64,000 bases of DNA from Gnetum montanum (Eukaryota > Streptophyta > Gnetopsida > Gnetales > Gnetaceae): contig MNCI01005813.1 of assembly GCA_015680685.1 (NCBI GenBank), forward strand, positions 132,373-196,372, given 5' to 3'. The notes under the pieces are model-generated. The model was not told the DNA's origin and did not search any database. It saw only the letters and a list, made by a program, of their open reading frames with translations. Both the position numbers and the translations under genes were made by a program. Positions 11,622 through 24,330 of this stretch are shown here, one piece after another (within the stretch, counting starts at the first letter, position 1; the number at the start of each line of letters is the position of its first letter).

Positions 11622-12303
11622 ATTCTCCATTAAAATTTTCAATTTTTAAGCTTTCAATGATCCTCTTTAATGATTTCATCATATTCTTGGATTTTTTGGA
11701 ACTCCATGGACTCCAAGTTTATTCAAAAATTTCTTGTATTTTTCAAGATATTTAAGTTTGAAAATTTTATCTATAGGCTTTGCATATAGGGCCTTGTCAA
11801 CTAAGTTGATGCATATACGAGGCCCCATCAATGTAGTGGAAAAATAGTATAAATATGCATGACCTCCCTTTGAAATTTTCATAGTTTCTCACAAACACAA
11901 AGGAATTTTTTCAAATTTTCAAAACCCAGAACCTTCCAAAGACCATAACTTTCTAACTGTTTATCCAAATCATTCTGTTCTTTGATCCTATAGCTACCGG
12001 AGATAAGCTGTTAGTTATGGGCACCATAAATGTGCCATTTTTGATAGAAATGTTTTCACCATTTTTCTAACTCGCACAAAGGTTTAACCTAGAAATTAAC
12101 ATTTAAACACCAAATTATAGAGTTAAACTCCTTCAATGAGCTTTAGTGACACTTATAATGAAAATTAATTTAGAAATTAATATAAATATCAATGTGCCAT
12201 GGTACAACCTTAGCCAAGTGCAACTAATTGATTAGATAAGGTACTCAAAATATTCAAAGTTACATGATATATCTAATAATCAATGGATGTGTTGTGACTA
12301 TAG
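11622..12303 (+). other. Element D 3' non-coding region, second piece
   Basis: D resumes directly after element A. The piece corresponds to about 20465-21140 of B on the opposite strand: both contain a GAGGCCTCGT/ACGAGGCCCC-type palindrome region, the phrase GCACATTTATGG-like AT-rich sequence and a run just before the extra ORF ending TTGTGACTATAG at 12303. That last motif resembles a 3' splice site. The minus frame at 11679-11882 has no recognisable domain. Confidence 0.65.
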
Positions 12304-15125
12304 ATGGCACTGAAAGAGAAGCACATGGAGGAAGGAGAACTATCTCAAAAAGGGATAAATGACCAAGAATGGGAGCCCAGGAAGAACCACTTGTAATCCA
12401 TGCCACAAGTTCTCTTATGGAAGAGGCTGAAGTGGAATCTATTCATTATATTTTAGAACTAGTAGCAACAATAGAACATTCCCAACAATATGAGACACTA
12501 GCTCAATGAGAAAATCATGAGGTGACCTTAATAGAAGCTTTCTTGAATCAAATTATATCAAGAAAGGTTCAAAAACTAATGCTCTAGGAATTAAAATTTG
12601 GCCCTTTCTTGAAGCAAGCACCTAAAGAAGTACTAGACCAATTGAGGGCCTCTTCCATATGGCCAATTGTTACTTCCATTGGAGAGTGGTACATGGGAGA
12701 GACATTCTGATTCTGGAACAATAGGTAGGTTGGTTCAATAGTCAAAATTAAGGACATCTTAGTGTCCTACTCAATGTAGGTCATTACTAAAGTGCTTGGG
12801 TTACTAGAAAAAAGGGTGAATCTCACTAAGATTCCAATGTAGGTGGATCTCAACACCAAGAAGGAATGGATGTGATAGTGTTATGGTATTGACCACAAAG
12901 AGTTTGACATGCTCACATTGGTAGAAAGGATCCAATACAAGATTATAGCCTTTCACCTAAACCCCACGGTGAGGCCCAACAAAATCAATATCTTCTACCC
13001 ATGCATGCATTGCTTTGAGTGGGATATTCCCTGTCAACCTTCCATAGCTAATCTATTTGGAGATGGATAAGAGATTTAAAGAAAATGAATGTGGAAGGCA
13101 CTCTCCTTCCCATGATTCATTAGAAAACTTTGTCCAAGGGAAGGAATAGTTTGTTATACAAATGATGCTATCAAGCATGATCCAACTACTAATTGGATGG
13201 AGATGATGAAAGATAAGATGCCTATAATGACCATTAAAGAAAAGGAGTAGTAGCCACCACCTTAACCTACCCCTTAAACAACTATGCCAGATGTTGTTGC
13301 AATAGCCTAATGGTTGCATGAATACCAAGAATGACTCTTGAGTGAACAAGAGCAACGAGTAGGCATGAGTGGCAAGGACCCATCTATGTATCAACTAACG
13401 ATGAGTCACTTAAAAAAGGTGGTCCGAATAGTTAGCTTGATGGATGAAGGTGGATCCATTTTTAGGCCCAAAGAATGTAGTTGTCCATGAGGTCAAATCG
13501 TAGTGCTAGAGAGGCCATGGTAGCTCTTGTAGAACATTAGCCATTACTAGAAATATCTAGGAACATCGTGATATTCTCAGTGTACTTGGAGGAAGGTGAG
13601 GGGGTAATAGTGCTAGTGATGTAGTACCAAGGGTAGGAGACATTAGTAAAGGTGGTTACTAATAGAATTTTTGAAACACTCAATGCACCTGTAGTATCTG
13701 TACCAAATGTGGAAACATTTGTAGAAACCATAAGTGGAAAATTAAGCACAACATAGCATGAAAAACTACTAGACCAATTGGTGGGAACCAGGTAACCACT
13801 TTGGGATGTCTTCAATCTTTCGAATAGTATTACTACAACCCAGTAAAAAATGCTAGAGGTAAGAGGCAAAAACATCATCTTGGAAGGACAACTTGAAATA
13901 GCCAATGAGTTGAATGAATGCTTGGTTGTTGAAGTTGTTGAATTAAGAGCTCAAATTGTTGACCCCACATTTCTCAACCTGACATTGACAAAATATTAAG
14001 CTCTTAAATAGATTGAAATCAGATTGAAAGGGGTACAAGGTGCAATGGAGACAACAATATTCTACTGATCCTTGATAGTGGATATGCAACATAAAATTCA
14101 AAAGGCCTTGGATCTAACCCACTAGGAGAATGTGCAACTGATTGCAGAGGACCATCACCTACGAAATGTTAATGAGCATAAACGATAATTAATTGACTTT
14201 ATCCATCAATACTAGGAGTAACTAGCTAGATTGAGCATAGAGCTAAGGAGATTGATGGTTGAGAATACAAACCTCTCCATGGAGGAGGTTTGTACCCTTC
14301 ACTAGAAGATTGCAATAGAGGTAGCCACCTAGAAATCAAAGGCTCTCAAATTTGAGAGATTCAAGGATCATTATAGAGATTAGCTTAGTCTACAAAAAGA
14401 AGTAATGAAAAGCACATTCAGTTGGCAAAGGAAAAAGTAAATGAAACCCTCCAACAACTCCAGCAAGGAAGAGAATTATGAAAACCTATTATTAATGGGA
14501 TAGATGCCTATAATAAGGTATAAATCTGGATAAAGAAGTTGTAGATTAAGGAGATGATAGAATACATGGAGCTTGCCAATCTCCAATATGCAAATTTGGA
14601 TATGTTGACTTTTGGATGGCCATAGTTAGAACTAAAGAAGCAAGTGGCCAACTTGTATTTGTTGTACGAGGCTGAGTTCAAGCACCACAAGGACACCAAG
14701 CAAAATCTTGTAGCAAAAAACATGAAACTCAAGGTTTTCAAGCATAAATACACTAATAATAGATATGTTTCTCAGAACTTGACCAAAAGAATGAATGACT
14801 ACCAAGAGCTACAAAATTTAGTTAAGGCATTGGATGTCAAATGTAAAAAAATTGTTGCTTGGTTTGTCGATGTTAAGGAGTTATTCCAGTAATGCCCTAT
14901 CTATGGGATATCCCCATTCTAGCCCACATTGATGATGCCATGTGGACTATGAATGATCCTTAAAGTAAGGAGGAGAAGATGAAAGCATTACTAAATGCCT
15001 TTTTCCTTCCACCAGAGGTTGCAACTACAATATGATAGCCATAGCTACCTCAGCCACTTCACATGTCCAAAGTTGGTGAAGGTTCTTCAGAACCTTAGGA
15101 ACATCCACTGCTTGGGACTATCTAA
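12304..15125 (+). pseudogene. Element D extra 3' ORF, about 940 codons, decayed
   Basis: This degenerate long ORF lies between the 3' non-coding region and the 3' LTR and is homologous to 17628-20464 of B. The N-terminal third holds pieces such as SIWPIVTSIGEWYMGET and IIAFHLNPTVRPNKIN, matched in B by SPIWPIIMSSGEWYMGET and IAAYHLNPIVSPSKIT. The middle is Pro/Gln-rich. The C-terminal half is rich in Glu, Lys, Leu and Gln and looks coiled-coil. The best open stretch is 14644-14892 (YLLYEAEFKHHKDTKQNL). The last stop, TAA at 15123-15125, matches the stop of B. Position and N-terminal pattern recall the env-like or plant-transposon-domain ORFs downstream of pol in Athila elements, but I cannot prove homology. 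No signal peptide or clear membrane segment is seen. Confidence 0.72.
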
Positions 15126-15361
15126 TCTTCATAACCACCTTCATGCCATCAGAGACTGTGTTGTCTAGTTTTGAGTAGTCATGTCATGGTGTTCAATTCT
15201 GTGTCATAAACATCATAATTTTTGTAATGTTATTTATTTGTACACTTGGGCACTCAATTTTGTCAGGTTAGTTTATTATGTTAAGAGTTAGTCAATAATC
15301 CCATATCTTCCCAATTTTGTAAAGGAACTTGAAGATGAATTTTCATTCAGTTGTGGGGGAA
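15126..15361 (+). other. Element D 3' end with polypurine tract
   Basis: This is the untranslated end of D between the extra ORF and the LTR. It closes with the purine run TGTGGGGGAA (about 15352-15361) directly before LTR TGATGAATC. B has the equivalent tract on the minus strand just right of 17381. Confidence 0.75.
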
Positions 15362-16238
15362 TGATGAATCATTGTTGTGTCATGTCAATGGGCCTCCATT
15401 GACATGACCTTGTTGATGGGGCCCCATCAACATGGCTCCATCTATGTGATGTTGCCCCATTGATGGGGCTACATCGACATAGTGTTTGCTACATCTATGG
15501 GCCCTTGTCAATGTAGCTCTACAATAAAAGCTATAAATACACAGAATAAAAGCTATAAATACACACTCACCAACTATGTTTATAGAGGTATTATAATAGT
15601 TGTAGTAGAGCTCTTGTAGTTTTTCCATTTGAGAGTTAGAATATTTCTTTGAGTGCCCATAGTAGGAGTCAGAAAGTGTACAGATCTTTATTCAAGCACT
15701 ATTGTACCTGAACATGCTAGTGTGAACTACAAGAAAGACAAGCCTTTTGATCAAACCTTATAGCACTTGGAATAGATTAATGATTTATTTATGCTTTTAT
15801 TATTTTCATTAATTATGTAATTAATTAAGCTAAATTAGACTTCAAGTGATTAGTTAATTAATTAAGTTAAATAGATTAAACACACAAGTATGACCGCTTT
15901 GAGCATAAGCATGTATTCACTTGGTAATCCCAGTAGCATAGCACTTGCTAATCTCAGCAGTGGATACATAGGTTTAGGATGTGTACAAAAAGTGTGACTA
16001 GATACTTATGTTAGGACTAGTTATAGATTAGTTAATTAGTTAATATAAATTAATTATTAAAATACTTTAATTCTCTATTTTAAGTACTAGGAGCATAAAA
16101 CATAAAATAATAAAAATCATGTGCCTTGATTACACTTAACCATACCTTTATGCATCACAAGTGTAATTAAGAAGACAAAAAATGGCTATTAGGGCAAAGT
16201 TCACTTTGTAGAAGACTAGTATGCTGGAAGACATAAAG
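15362..16238 (+). repeat. Element D 3' LTR, first part (split by element C)
   Basis: It starts TGATGAATCA, like the element-sense start of the C LTR. The U3 region (15380-15520) is filled with inverted-repeat variants of TTGATGGGGCCCCATCAA. Two TATA boxes follow. The LTR is interrupted at the TAAAG duplication (16234-16238) and resumes at 39665, ending CTCATCA at 39750. Joined length is about 958 bp, close to the 896 and 927 bp of the B LTRs. The minus frame at 15380-15628 is a shadow. Confidence 0.87.
15532..15561 (+). promoter_or_regulatory. Duplicated TATA box in the element D LTR
   Basis: TATAAATA occurs at 15532-15539 and again at 15554-15561, inside a direct duplication with a 22-bp period (unit begins AATAAAAGCTATAAATACAC). 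The A, B, C and F LTRs each have one such box at the matching place. Confidence 0.75.
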
Positions 16239-16485
16239 TGATAAGTGGTGAGGTACCCCTATGCCCAACCATATGAATCACTAAGGTGTTACGCATAATC
16301 TTTTGAATTCCATGGACCTATAATTATCTCATACACTAATTTTTCTAGGAAGTGAAATGGCGTTGAGAATGTTCATTGTGTTTCCAAGTACACTTGTGAG
16401 GCTCAAAGGTATGCTTTAAGTGTAATTGAGGTATATGAATTTTTGTCATTTTATATTTTATGGATGTAATTGCCTGTAACATGAA
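16239..16485 (-). repeat. Element C 3' LTR, first part
   Basis: It runs from TGATAAG (TGATGAG in the 5' LTR) to ...AACATGAA, where B is inserted. The intact 5' LTR reads ACAACATGAATACGG at the same place (about 39032-39046), and the right-hand half resumes with TGAATAAGGG at 29765. This fixes the B insertion site. Confidence 0.9.
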
Positions 16486-17381
16486 TGATGAGTGGCGAGG
16501 TACCCCTACATCCAACCATACGAATCACAAAGCATTCATGGGTGATTTGGTCTAATTTTGTGGACTTCATTATTTCCAGTGCACTAGCCCTTTAGGAAGT
16601 AAATCTAGCCTTAAGGTTAATTGTTATCTTCTTAATTACACTTGTGACATTTGTCAGTATGGTTAAGTGTAACTAAGGTATTCAATTTTTATCATTTTTT
16701 ATGTTCTATAAGTTGGTGCTCAAATGTAGAGAAAGGTAATTTGATTAAATAATCTAAATTAATTAATTAACTAATCCTAACATAAGTATTCATTCCCACT
16801 TTCCATACACATCCTGAACCCATGTATCCACTACCGGGCAACCAAGTGTTACACTATTGGGCGTACGAAGTGATAATGTTGCTGGGATTACCAAGTGAAT
16901 ATGTGTTATGTTCAAAGTGTTCGTACTTATGTATTAAATCTATCTAGATTAATAACCTCATTAACTAAATTTCTAGAAAATATTTGTGAAATAATTAAGA
17001 ATAATTAATAAATAATTGAAAACATTGAATGCATAAATAAAATAGCTAATCCAAACTGATGCAAGGTTTATCAGATAGCTTATCTTTATTGCCACACACA
17101 CTATCATGATTAGGTACAACAATGCTCAAATAAAGATCTGTGCACTTAATGACTCCTGTTGTGGGCACTCAGGGAAAAAATTCTAACTTTTGAATGAAAA
17201 AAATGTAAGAGCTTTGCTATTACTCAAATCTAGATTGCCATAAATGTAGCTGGTATGCATGTATTTATAAGTGATATACAAACATTGCATTGATGAGGCC
17301 TCATTAATTCAGGATAAGATATGTTGATGGGGCCTCATCGACAAGGCCTTATTGACGTAGCTAACCAAAGATGACTCATCA
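16486..17381 (-). repeat. Element B 3' LTR
   Basis: In plus orientation it runs from TGATGAG to GACTCATCA, followed by the polypurine tract (plus-strand TACCCCCATG). A TATA box (minus-strand TATAAATA) lies at 17262-17269. The U3 side (17280-17360) carries decayed copies of the palindrome GATGAGGCCTCATC. Confidence 0.9.
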
Positions 17382-17627
17382 TACCCCCATGATTGAATGA
17401 AAACTTATCCTTGAGTTCTTTTACAAAATTGGGAAGGTATGGGATTATTGACTAACTTCTCTTCAACAAAACAACTACTAACTTTGACAAAAAATGGAGT
17501 GTCCAAGTGTATGGATCAACACATAATAAAAATGGTGGTGTTTAGGATACAAAATTGAACACCATGACATAACTCTTCAAAAATTAGACAACACATTTCT
17601 TGATGATGTGAAGTTTATTGGAGAAGA
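17382..17627 (-). other. Element B 3' tail with polypurine tract
   Basis: This short untranslated stretch lies between the stop of the extra ORF and the 3' LTR. Its LTR end matches the LTR-adjacent sequences of A (5478 onwards) and C (30367 onwards), including the tract that reads CATGGGGGTA on the minus strand. Confidence 0.75.
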
Positions 17628-20464
17628 TCAAACAATCCCAGGTAGTGATGGTTCTTGAGGCTTCGAGGGACCCTCCCCAGCTTCATGCACTAGTAGTGGT
17701 TGAGGTGGATATGGTTGTCTTATTGCTACTGTAACTTCATGTAGGAGTTGGAAAGAATCCAATAGTGCTTTCATTTTCTCCTCCTTACTCCTAGGATCAT
17801 GCACCATCCATGTAGCTTTCCTAATGTGGGTTGGAACGGGTGCATCCCAAGGACATAGGATCACTAAAAATAACTCCTTAGCATTAACATATTGGGTAGT
17901 GAATTGTTTATGTTGAATGTCGAATGTGTTGACTATGTCCTTTAGCTTCTGGTATTCATTCATTCATCTAGCTAGGTTCTCAATGATAGATCGTTGATTT
18001 ATGAATCGCCCTCTGAATACTTTGAGTTCAACATTAGTAGTCTCAAGCTTTTGCTTGGTGTCCATGTGGTCCTTGAACTTAGCCTCATATAGCAGATACG
18101 AGTTAGCCACTTGTTTCTCCAATTCTGACCATGGTTGTTCGATTGTTAAAATTTTCAAGTTTGCATAACAAAGATTGGCCAAGTCCATACACTCTGTCAT
18201 TTCATCAATTTGCAACTCCTTCAAGTAGATCTCCACTTTTTTGTAGGTGTCAATCCTATCAAAGATGGGTTACCACATCTCTCTTCCTTACTAGAGTTTT
18301 TGGAGGGGTTCTTTCACTTTCACCTTTGTCATCTAGATTTTTTTTCATTAATTTCCTTTGGCAAGCCAACCTAGTCCTTGTAGTGATTTTTCACTCTCCC
18401 CAATTTGAAAGCTTTGTTCTTCCAGGTGACAATCTTGATGACAAACTTTTGTTGCAAGGTGCATAACTCCTCCATTCATAGATTGCTATTCTCTATGACT
18501 AATTTCCTTAGTTCAATGTTGACCTTGGCAAGCTACTCCTACTGCTGATGAATGAACTCTTGCATTTGATCTCTCTAAGCATCGATATTTTGCAAGTGAT
18601 TATTTTGTGCAGTCAATGTTTTATTCTCTTGGTGCATTTGATTCAAGTCCTTTTTGATTAAGTACATTTCACCTTCTACCATGGAATATTTGAAGATGGC
18701 CATTACTGCTTCCTCCTCAGCTTTTTGAAATCATTCTTGAAGCTATTTGATAGCTTCTTCTCTTATTATTGTCAGGCTGAGGATTGCTTGTTTTGCAAGT
18801 TGGGCATGAAGTAGACCAAGATCCATGGCCAAACATTGATTTTTCTCTTGGGCTATTTCTAGTTGCCCCTCCAAACTAATGCATCTACCCATTGCATTCA
18901 ATAGCTCAGACTGGGTTACTATGATGTTTTTCAGAATATTAAAGATGTCAAAAGTTGGTTGCCCGATTCCTACTAGTTGTTCTAGCAATTGTTCATGTTG
19001 GGCTGCATTCAATTTCTTACTGACCATGCCTATAGACATCTACACATGTTGGAGTGTAGATACATATGGTACAGATTCCATGGGTGCATTAAGTGCTTTA
19101 GCTACATAGTCAGCTACCACTTCTACCACTATCTCCTGCCCTTAGTGTTGCATCACCAAGATAGTTGCCTCTTCACCTTTCTTCAGCCTCACTGAGAAAG
19201 TGGTGGAATTCCTAGATATTTCTAGAAAAAGATGGTATGTTGCTAGTAACATTGTTACCTCTTGAGCATTGGAATCCAAACTCGAAGGCAACTATGTTCT
19301 TTGGGTAGAGAAAATGGGACTACCTCTCTCCATCTAGCTAACTATTTAGGCCACCTCATTAAGGTGACTCATTGCTAGCTGATACACAGATGGATCTACC
19401 CCACTCATTCCTACTTATTTCTCTTGTTCTCTTAAGAGCTATTCTTAGATTTGACATAGATGCTCAAGGACTGTGCAGGCCTTCGGTGTTGCCTCCTAAG
19501 TGGGTGGTGGTGGTAGCAGCTCCTCTTATTGAGTGGTCATTGGCATCTTATCCTTCATGATTTTCACCCATGAGACCAAGGAAGCATGAGTAAGAGTGTC
19601 ATTTAAATAGTAAAAAATACCTACCCTCTTATAAAGTTTCTTGATAAGGCACAAAAAGGGTAGGGTTTTCCTTCCACATTTGTTCTTCTTGAAGTGCTTT
19701 TTGATCTTCAAATAAATCAGCTATGGAAGATTAATGGGAAAATTTCCACTTAGAGTGGTGCATGCTTAGGTGGAAAAAGTAGTTATCTTGCTTGGGCTCA
19801 CTATTGGATTGAGGTGATAGGCTGCAATCTTGAAATAAATCTGCTTTGCCAATGTGAGTGCACCATACTTCTTACAATCCACCCTGTAGCATCGTTGGGT
19901 CAATTTCCTTTTTGCCTCAAGATTATCTTTTGTTGATATTTTAGCCAATTTTGTTCCAATGTCTAGCAACCCTAGTGCTTGTGTTATAGCCTCTACCAAG
20001 TAGAACACTTGAATGTCCTTGCTTTTTACAATGGACCTTGGCCTTTGGCTATTCTAGAAGAGATAGGTCTCTCCCATGTATCATTCCCCACTAGACATGA
20101 TGATTGGCCATATGGGAGAGGTTTGCAATTGTGTTTTGACATCCTCTAGAGCTTTTTCCAAAAATGTTTCAAAATTTATCTCTTGGAGAACTAATCTTTG
20201 GATTTCTCAAGGCTTGAGTTAGAGTGAACTCAAGTCTTGGCACAGGTCCAGGTGCTTCTCCTCACTAGGATTTTTCTATAGACACTTCTTCCTCTAGAAT
20301 CTATCAAACAGATTCCACTTCAGGATCCTCTCAAAGAGGTCCCTTTTATGGGTTACCTCTTGTTGTTCTTGGCCTTGTTCTTGCTGGTCCCTTCCAGCTC
20401 TAGGTCATTTCTCTCATGGTTGTGAGGATTCTACTTCCTATGAATGTTTTTGTTTGGGTGCTGT
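17628..20464 (-). pseudogene. Element B extra 3' ORF, about 945 codons, decayed
   Basis: This is a long broken ORF after the 3' non-coding region and before the 3' LTR. Open pieces are 19766-20008, 19526-19711, 18743-19039, 17964-18236 and 17628-17963. The N-terminal part contains SSGEWYMGET, a Cys pair in RCYRVDCKKYGALTLAKQIY, and AAYHLNPIVSPSKITTF, then a basic stretch ending FLCLIKKLYKRVGIFYYL, perhaps globular. The C-terminal half is Glu-, Leu-, Lys- and Gln-rich heptad-like sequence (LEGQLEIAQEKNQCLAMDL), probably coiled-coil, with a Pro-rich end and stop at 17628. No RT, IN or protease motif occurs. The place matches Athila-type env-like ORFs. Gag-like assembly or a captured host gene are alternatives. 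D carries a homologue with a matching end. Confidence 0.75.
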
Positions 20465-22547
20465 CTGTAATCACAATAAGACCATGAATTAGCAATCATT
20501 ATGTAACGCTAAAACAATTGGGATGCCTTAACTCTTGAGGTTAGTTACACTTGGCTAAGTTGTGATTATAGCTAATTTAATTAATTTAATTGTTATTTAT
20601 TTTATGTGTTATTATGAATAATTCATCTTGAAGGTTGTTGGAAGGGTTAACTTAGAAAATGTTGATGTTTATATATGGTTAAGGTTATTAACCCTTTGGG
20701 GGAGTTAAGAAAATTTTCAAAATATTCTGTTGATTTTTCATCAGAAACCTTAAGGTTTGTAGGCTCCATGATAAAAAGCTTACCTTTGGTAGGTGTAGGA
20801 TTGAAAAATGGAGTGATTTAGACAAACTATTTGAAAGTTATGGGCTTTGGAAGGTTTTGGGCTCTAAAAAATTAAAAAATTTTCCCATGTGTTATGAGTA
20901 AATTTCAAAAAATTCCAAAGTGTCCAGCGATATATATAGTATTTTTACACTGCGTCGATGAGGCCTCGTTGATGCAATTATTGATCACCGCTGACTTCTA
21001 TTGACTTTGGTCAAACTTTCAAATTTTTTGATGAAATTAGGGTCAAATGAAAGGTTAGAAGCGTAAGAATACTATAAAATGATGAGAAGAGGATGTTGAA
21101 GTTCATAAATTTGAAAAAAAATGAAAAACAATAATTTAATGGATGAAAGCAATGAAAGATTAAGGAGTATTGAGTGGTTTACACAATAGAAAATATGAAA
21201 TATAGAATTGTAGTGATGTCACAGGTAAGGAAGCTTAACTAATCAAGCAAAAAGCTATGCAAGTGGATCTTCCCCATAGCAGCTCATGCCCTTTTTTCCC
21301 TTGCATAACCTTAACTAAGGAGTCCATGGGCCCCATAGTTGATTTAATGATCATGACAAGTTAAGGACCAACTTGAAAGAATCCAATTAAGAATCCCAAC
21401 ACATCAGACTAAGATATAGAGCGTAACATAGAACCTAGTAGTGAGGTGAATTATGGTAGCATAGATGGATGATAGAGAAGGTGGAATGGAGTTTCGAATT
21501 GAGGTCATAAGAAGTCCCTTGTGAAATTTGTGGTTAAAATGACCCAAGAAGTTCCATCCTTAGTCCAGACCAAAACCATAAACTTTTAGTGACTTCGCAT
21601 CACCACTATAAGACTAATCCACCCACTTGAGACACATGAGTGCTTCCACAAAACAACCACCATTCCACAAAGAGGAGAGAGAGGAGAAGTAGGAAGTGAG
21701 AGAGTGAGGGCCTTAGTTAAAGGGGACCATTAGGCATAGGTGCATGTCGTTTGAGTCCCATAACTAGTGCTTATAGCCCTTTTATTTGTCCAAGGGGCGT
21801 GCTTTGAATTTCCATTGTCATTTTTTTTGAATGATGGGAATCACACCATGCAACGAATTATTCATGTCAAAGGGGTGTGCTTTGAATTCCCATTGTTTTT
21901 TTTTTTTTGAATGATGGGAACCAAATCATGCAACAACATTATTTGTCTTCCTATCATTGGGTGGTATGGAATGGTAAGAAGTCCACAAAATACACTCAAG
22001 CACTCAAGCAAGAAGAAGAGTACAAAGAGTATTAAGTCCTCTTGAAGTCACACCCTTACAAACCTTTGGATCCTTCCTAATTCCAAAACTACCTAGGTCA
22101 CCAATTTATTAAAAGTTTCTTTAATGAAAAGGGACCTCAAATTCCTAGAACAAGGAAAACCATAGAGTTCATTGGATGGGTAGATGACATGGATTCACTA
22201 CTTGTTCCATAAAAAATAAGCTATGTCAAAGTCATCAGACATAAAATTTCAAAAATAAAAACTAGACTTCAACAATCAGACATTAAGCACAAACCATCAT
22301 TAGTAAATAACAACAACAACATTGTGTCCTGTGACAATAAAGAAAATTTATTAGCAATAATGAGAAAATACCACACTTTAAGAAAAGAAAAGAAAAGAAA
22401 GTAAAATATATAAGAAAGTGTAAAATAATCAAGATGGTTTAAAGGTACTAAAGATGGTGTAAAATTAGAAAAATTTGAAAATCAAAAATTTGTAAAATCA
22501 AAAATGTAAAAAAAAAAGGTAGAAAAATTGAGAGGCCATTATAATGG
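20465..22547 (-). other. Element B 3' non-coding region
   Basis: These 2.1 kb between the pol end and the extra ORF contain no gene. The stretch matches A, C and D. It holds two copies of the hairpin unit: arms TTCCCAT (21887-21893) and ATGGGAA (21914-21920) around a T-rich loop, and a wobble-paired copy about 75 bp to the left. At its downstream end the minus strand reads TTGTGATTACAG, with AG at 20465-20466, resembling a 3' splice site before the extra ORF. Confidence 0.7.
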
Positions 22548-23897
22548 TTAGCATGGATGGTCATCTCCCCCATGACTAAGTTGGAGGAAAGAGATCCAAG
22601 AAGTATAATGTGGTTGTCCATTTGTTGAGGTAGTAGTTACAATAGCTAGTCTTGGTTCTAGGAAAATTTTGACTTGTTGGACATTGACCAACTGCTTTTT
22701 ATTTGGGTTGTTAGGTTTGTAAATTATCATGGCCTCAGAGGGGAAGGTTTGATCAATTATATAAGGTCACTCCCACAATGTTTGGAGTTTTGTCTTTTGG
22801 GGTACATGTGTGGGGTTCCAGTAAAGAACCTTATCTCCTAGTTGAATTTTTACTCTCTAATTCTAAGGTCATGACGCTGCTTGCTAAATGCCTTATTCAC
22901 CTCATTTAAGGATAGGGCCACTAAGTGATTTTTGTCTAGCACATTCAGATTGATCAATCTTTCCTTCTATGCTAAACTTAGGTCAAGGTTTAGATCATAG
23001 GCCATTGAGAGTGTATAGAGATCGAATTGAATTAGAAGCATTGAAATTTTTCCATACACTAAATCATAGGAAGAATATCCAATAGGAAGTTTCCAAGTTG
23101 AATGATAAGCCCAGAGAGCATCATTAAGTTTTGTAATGCAGTGCTTCCTATATTTGCTAATGGTTTGCATTAGTATTTTTGTAATCTCTCGATTGGTTAC
23201 CTCTACTTGACCATTGGCTTAGGGGTGGTAAGGTGTTGTTAATTTATGTTCTACCCCTAAGTGTTGCATTAATTTTGTAAATGTGGCACCTATGAAATGA
23301 GTTCCATTACCAAAAATTAGTGAACGTGGCATCCCAAACCTATTCATGATATTTTGTTATATAAATTTAGTAGCAGTGGATGATGTACAATTAGTAATGG
23401 CTATTACTTTTGCCCATTTTCTGTAGTAGTCAATTGCTACTATAATATATGCCTTCTCATAAGACATGGGTGTGATGAACCCATGAAGTCAACGTCCCAT
23501 ATGTCGAAAGGTTTCATTGGTTGAATCCACTGTTGAGAACCTTCCATGTGAATGGTCATCCCCCCATCATGTTGATAATCTTCACAAATCTTAATGAATT
23601 GGTGGGCATCCCTAAAGATTGTAGGCCAATAGTATCTTACCATTATGATTTTTATGGTCATGTGTCTCCTAGCATAGTGGCCTCCACATAGCCCTTCATG
23701 AGCATCCTAGAGAACACGTAGTTGATCTTTGTCAGGGACACACCAATGGATCAAGCCATTAACACACACCTTGAAAAGGTGTTCATTGATTTCCATGAAG
23801 TATTTGACCTGATAAAGAAATTTTTGCTTCTTTCTAAAATCCAAGTTCTATGACATCTCTTGAGTAAGAAGATATGTGAGGATGCCATAAAACCATA
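22548..23897 (-). pseudogene. Element B integrase region
   Basis: This decayed Ty3/gypsy integrase would insert element cDNA into the genome. The clearest part is the N-terminal zinc-binding domain and the start of the core at 23440-23661: YYWPTIFRDAHQFIKICEDY, then PMKPFDIWDVDFMGS, whose Asp in VDFMG is the first catalytic residue. Upstream, His-rich GGHYARRH is visible in a neighbouring frame. The piece at 22967-23170 has GYSSYDLVYGK, a typical core end, and 22548-22730 forms the C-terminus ending LSHGGDDHPC. Many stops and frameshifts separate these parts. No chromodomain is seen. Confidence 0.85.
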
Positions 23898-24330
23898 TTA
23901 CCTTTTAGGCGTTTTTTCACTTATTGCTCCAGTAAAAAGGAGTTCATCTAGAAATTGATCAGAAAGTGGGCTCTCCTCCTCTTTGTTATCCCATCTTAAG
24001 CAAGAAAGGTGGTTAGTGATCACATTCTTAGTTCCTTTTCGATCTACCATAGTAAGATTGAATTCTTGCAAGATCACAAGCCACCGTATAACATGAGGGC
24101 TCACTGTCAGTTTATTCATAAGGAAGCAAATTGCACTATGGTCTATATGTACAAATACCTTATAACCTAGCACATAATGTCTAAAATTATCTTGTGCATA
24201 CACCATTGCCATTAATTCTTTCTCTATGGTGGTGTAATTCAATTGTGCCCCCACAGTGTTTCTACTCATGCAATGGATATAATATGGAAGTTTCTTCTCG
24301 TTCAGCTACATGAGCACCACTCCTAAAGTA
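23898..24330 (-). pseudogene. Element B RNase H domain
   Basis: This is the RNase H-like part of pol, which would remove template RNA during reverse transcription. The stretch 23898-24269 reads GAQLNYTTIEKELMAMVYA, HIDHSAICFLM and VIRWLVILQEF, all standard pieces of the Ty3/gypsy RNase H. It then continues into VDRKGTKNVITNHLSCL, the tether towards integrase. This is the longest open pol piece in B, and it has stops on both sides. Confidence 0.87.

Noticed and set aside
16239-16485. A separate solo LTR
   Set aside because: It is the left half of C's 3' LTR; the right half resumes at 29765 and a matching intact LTR exists at 38792-39664.
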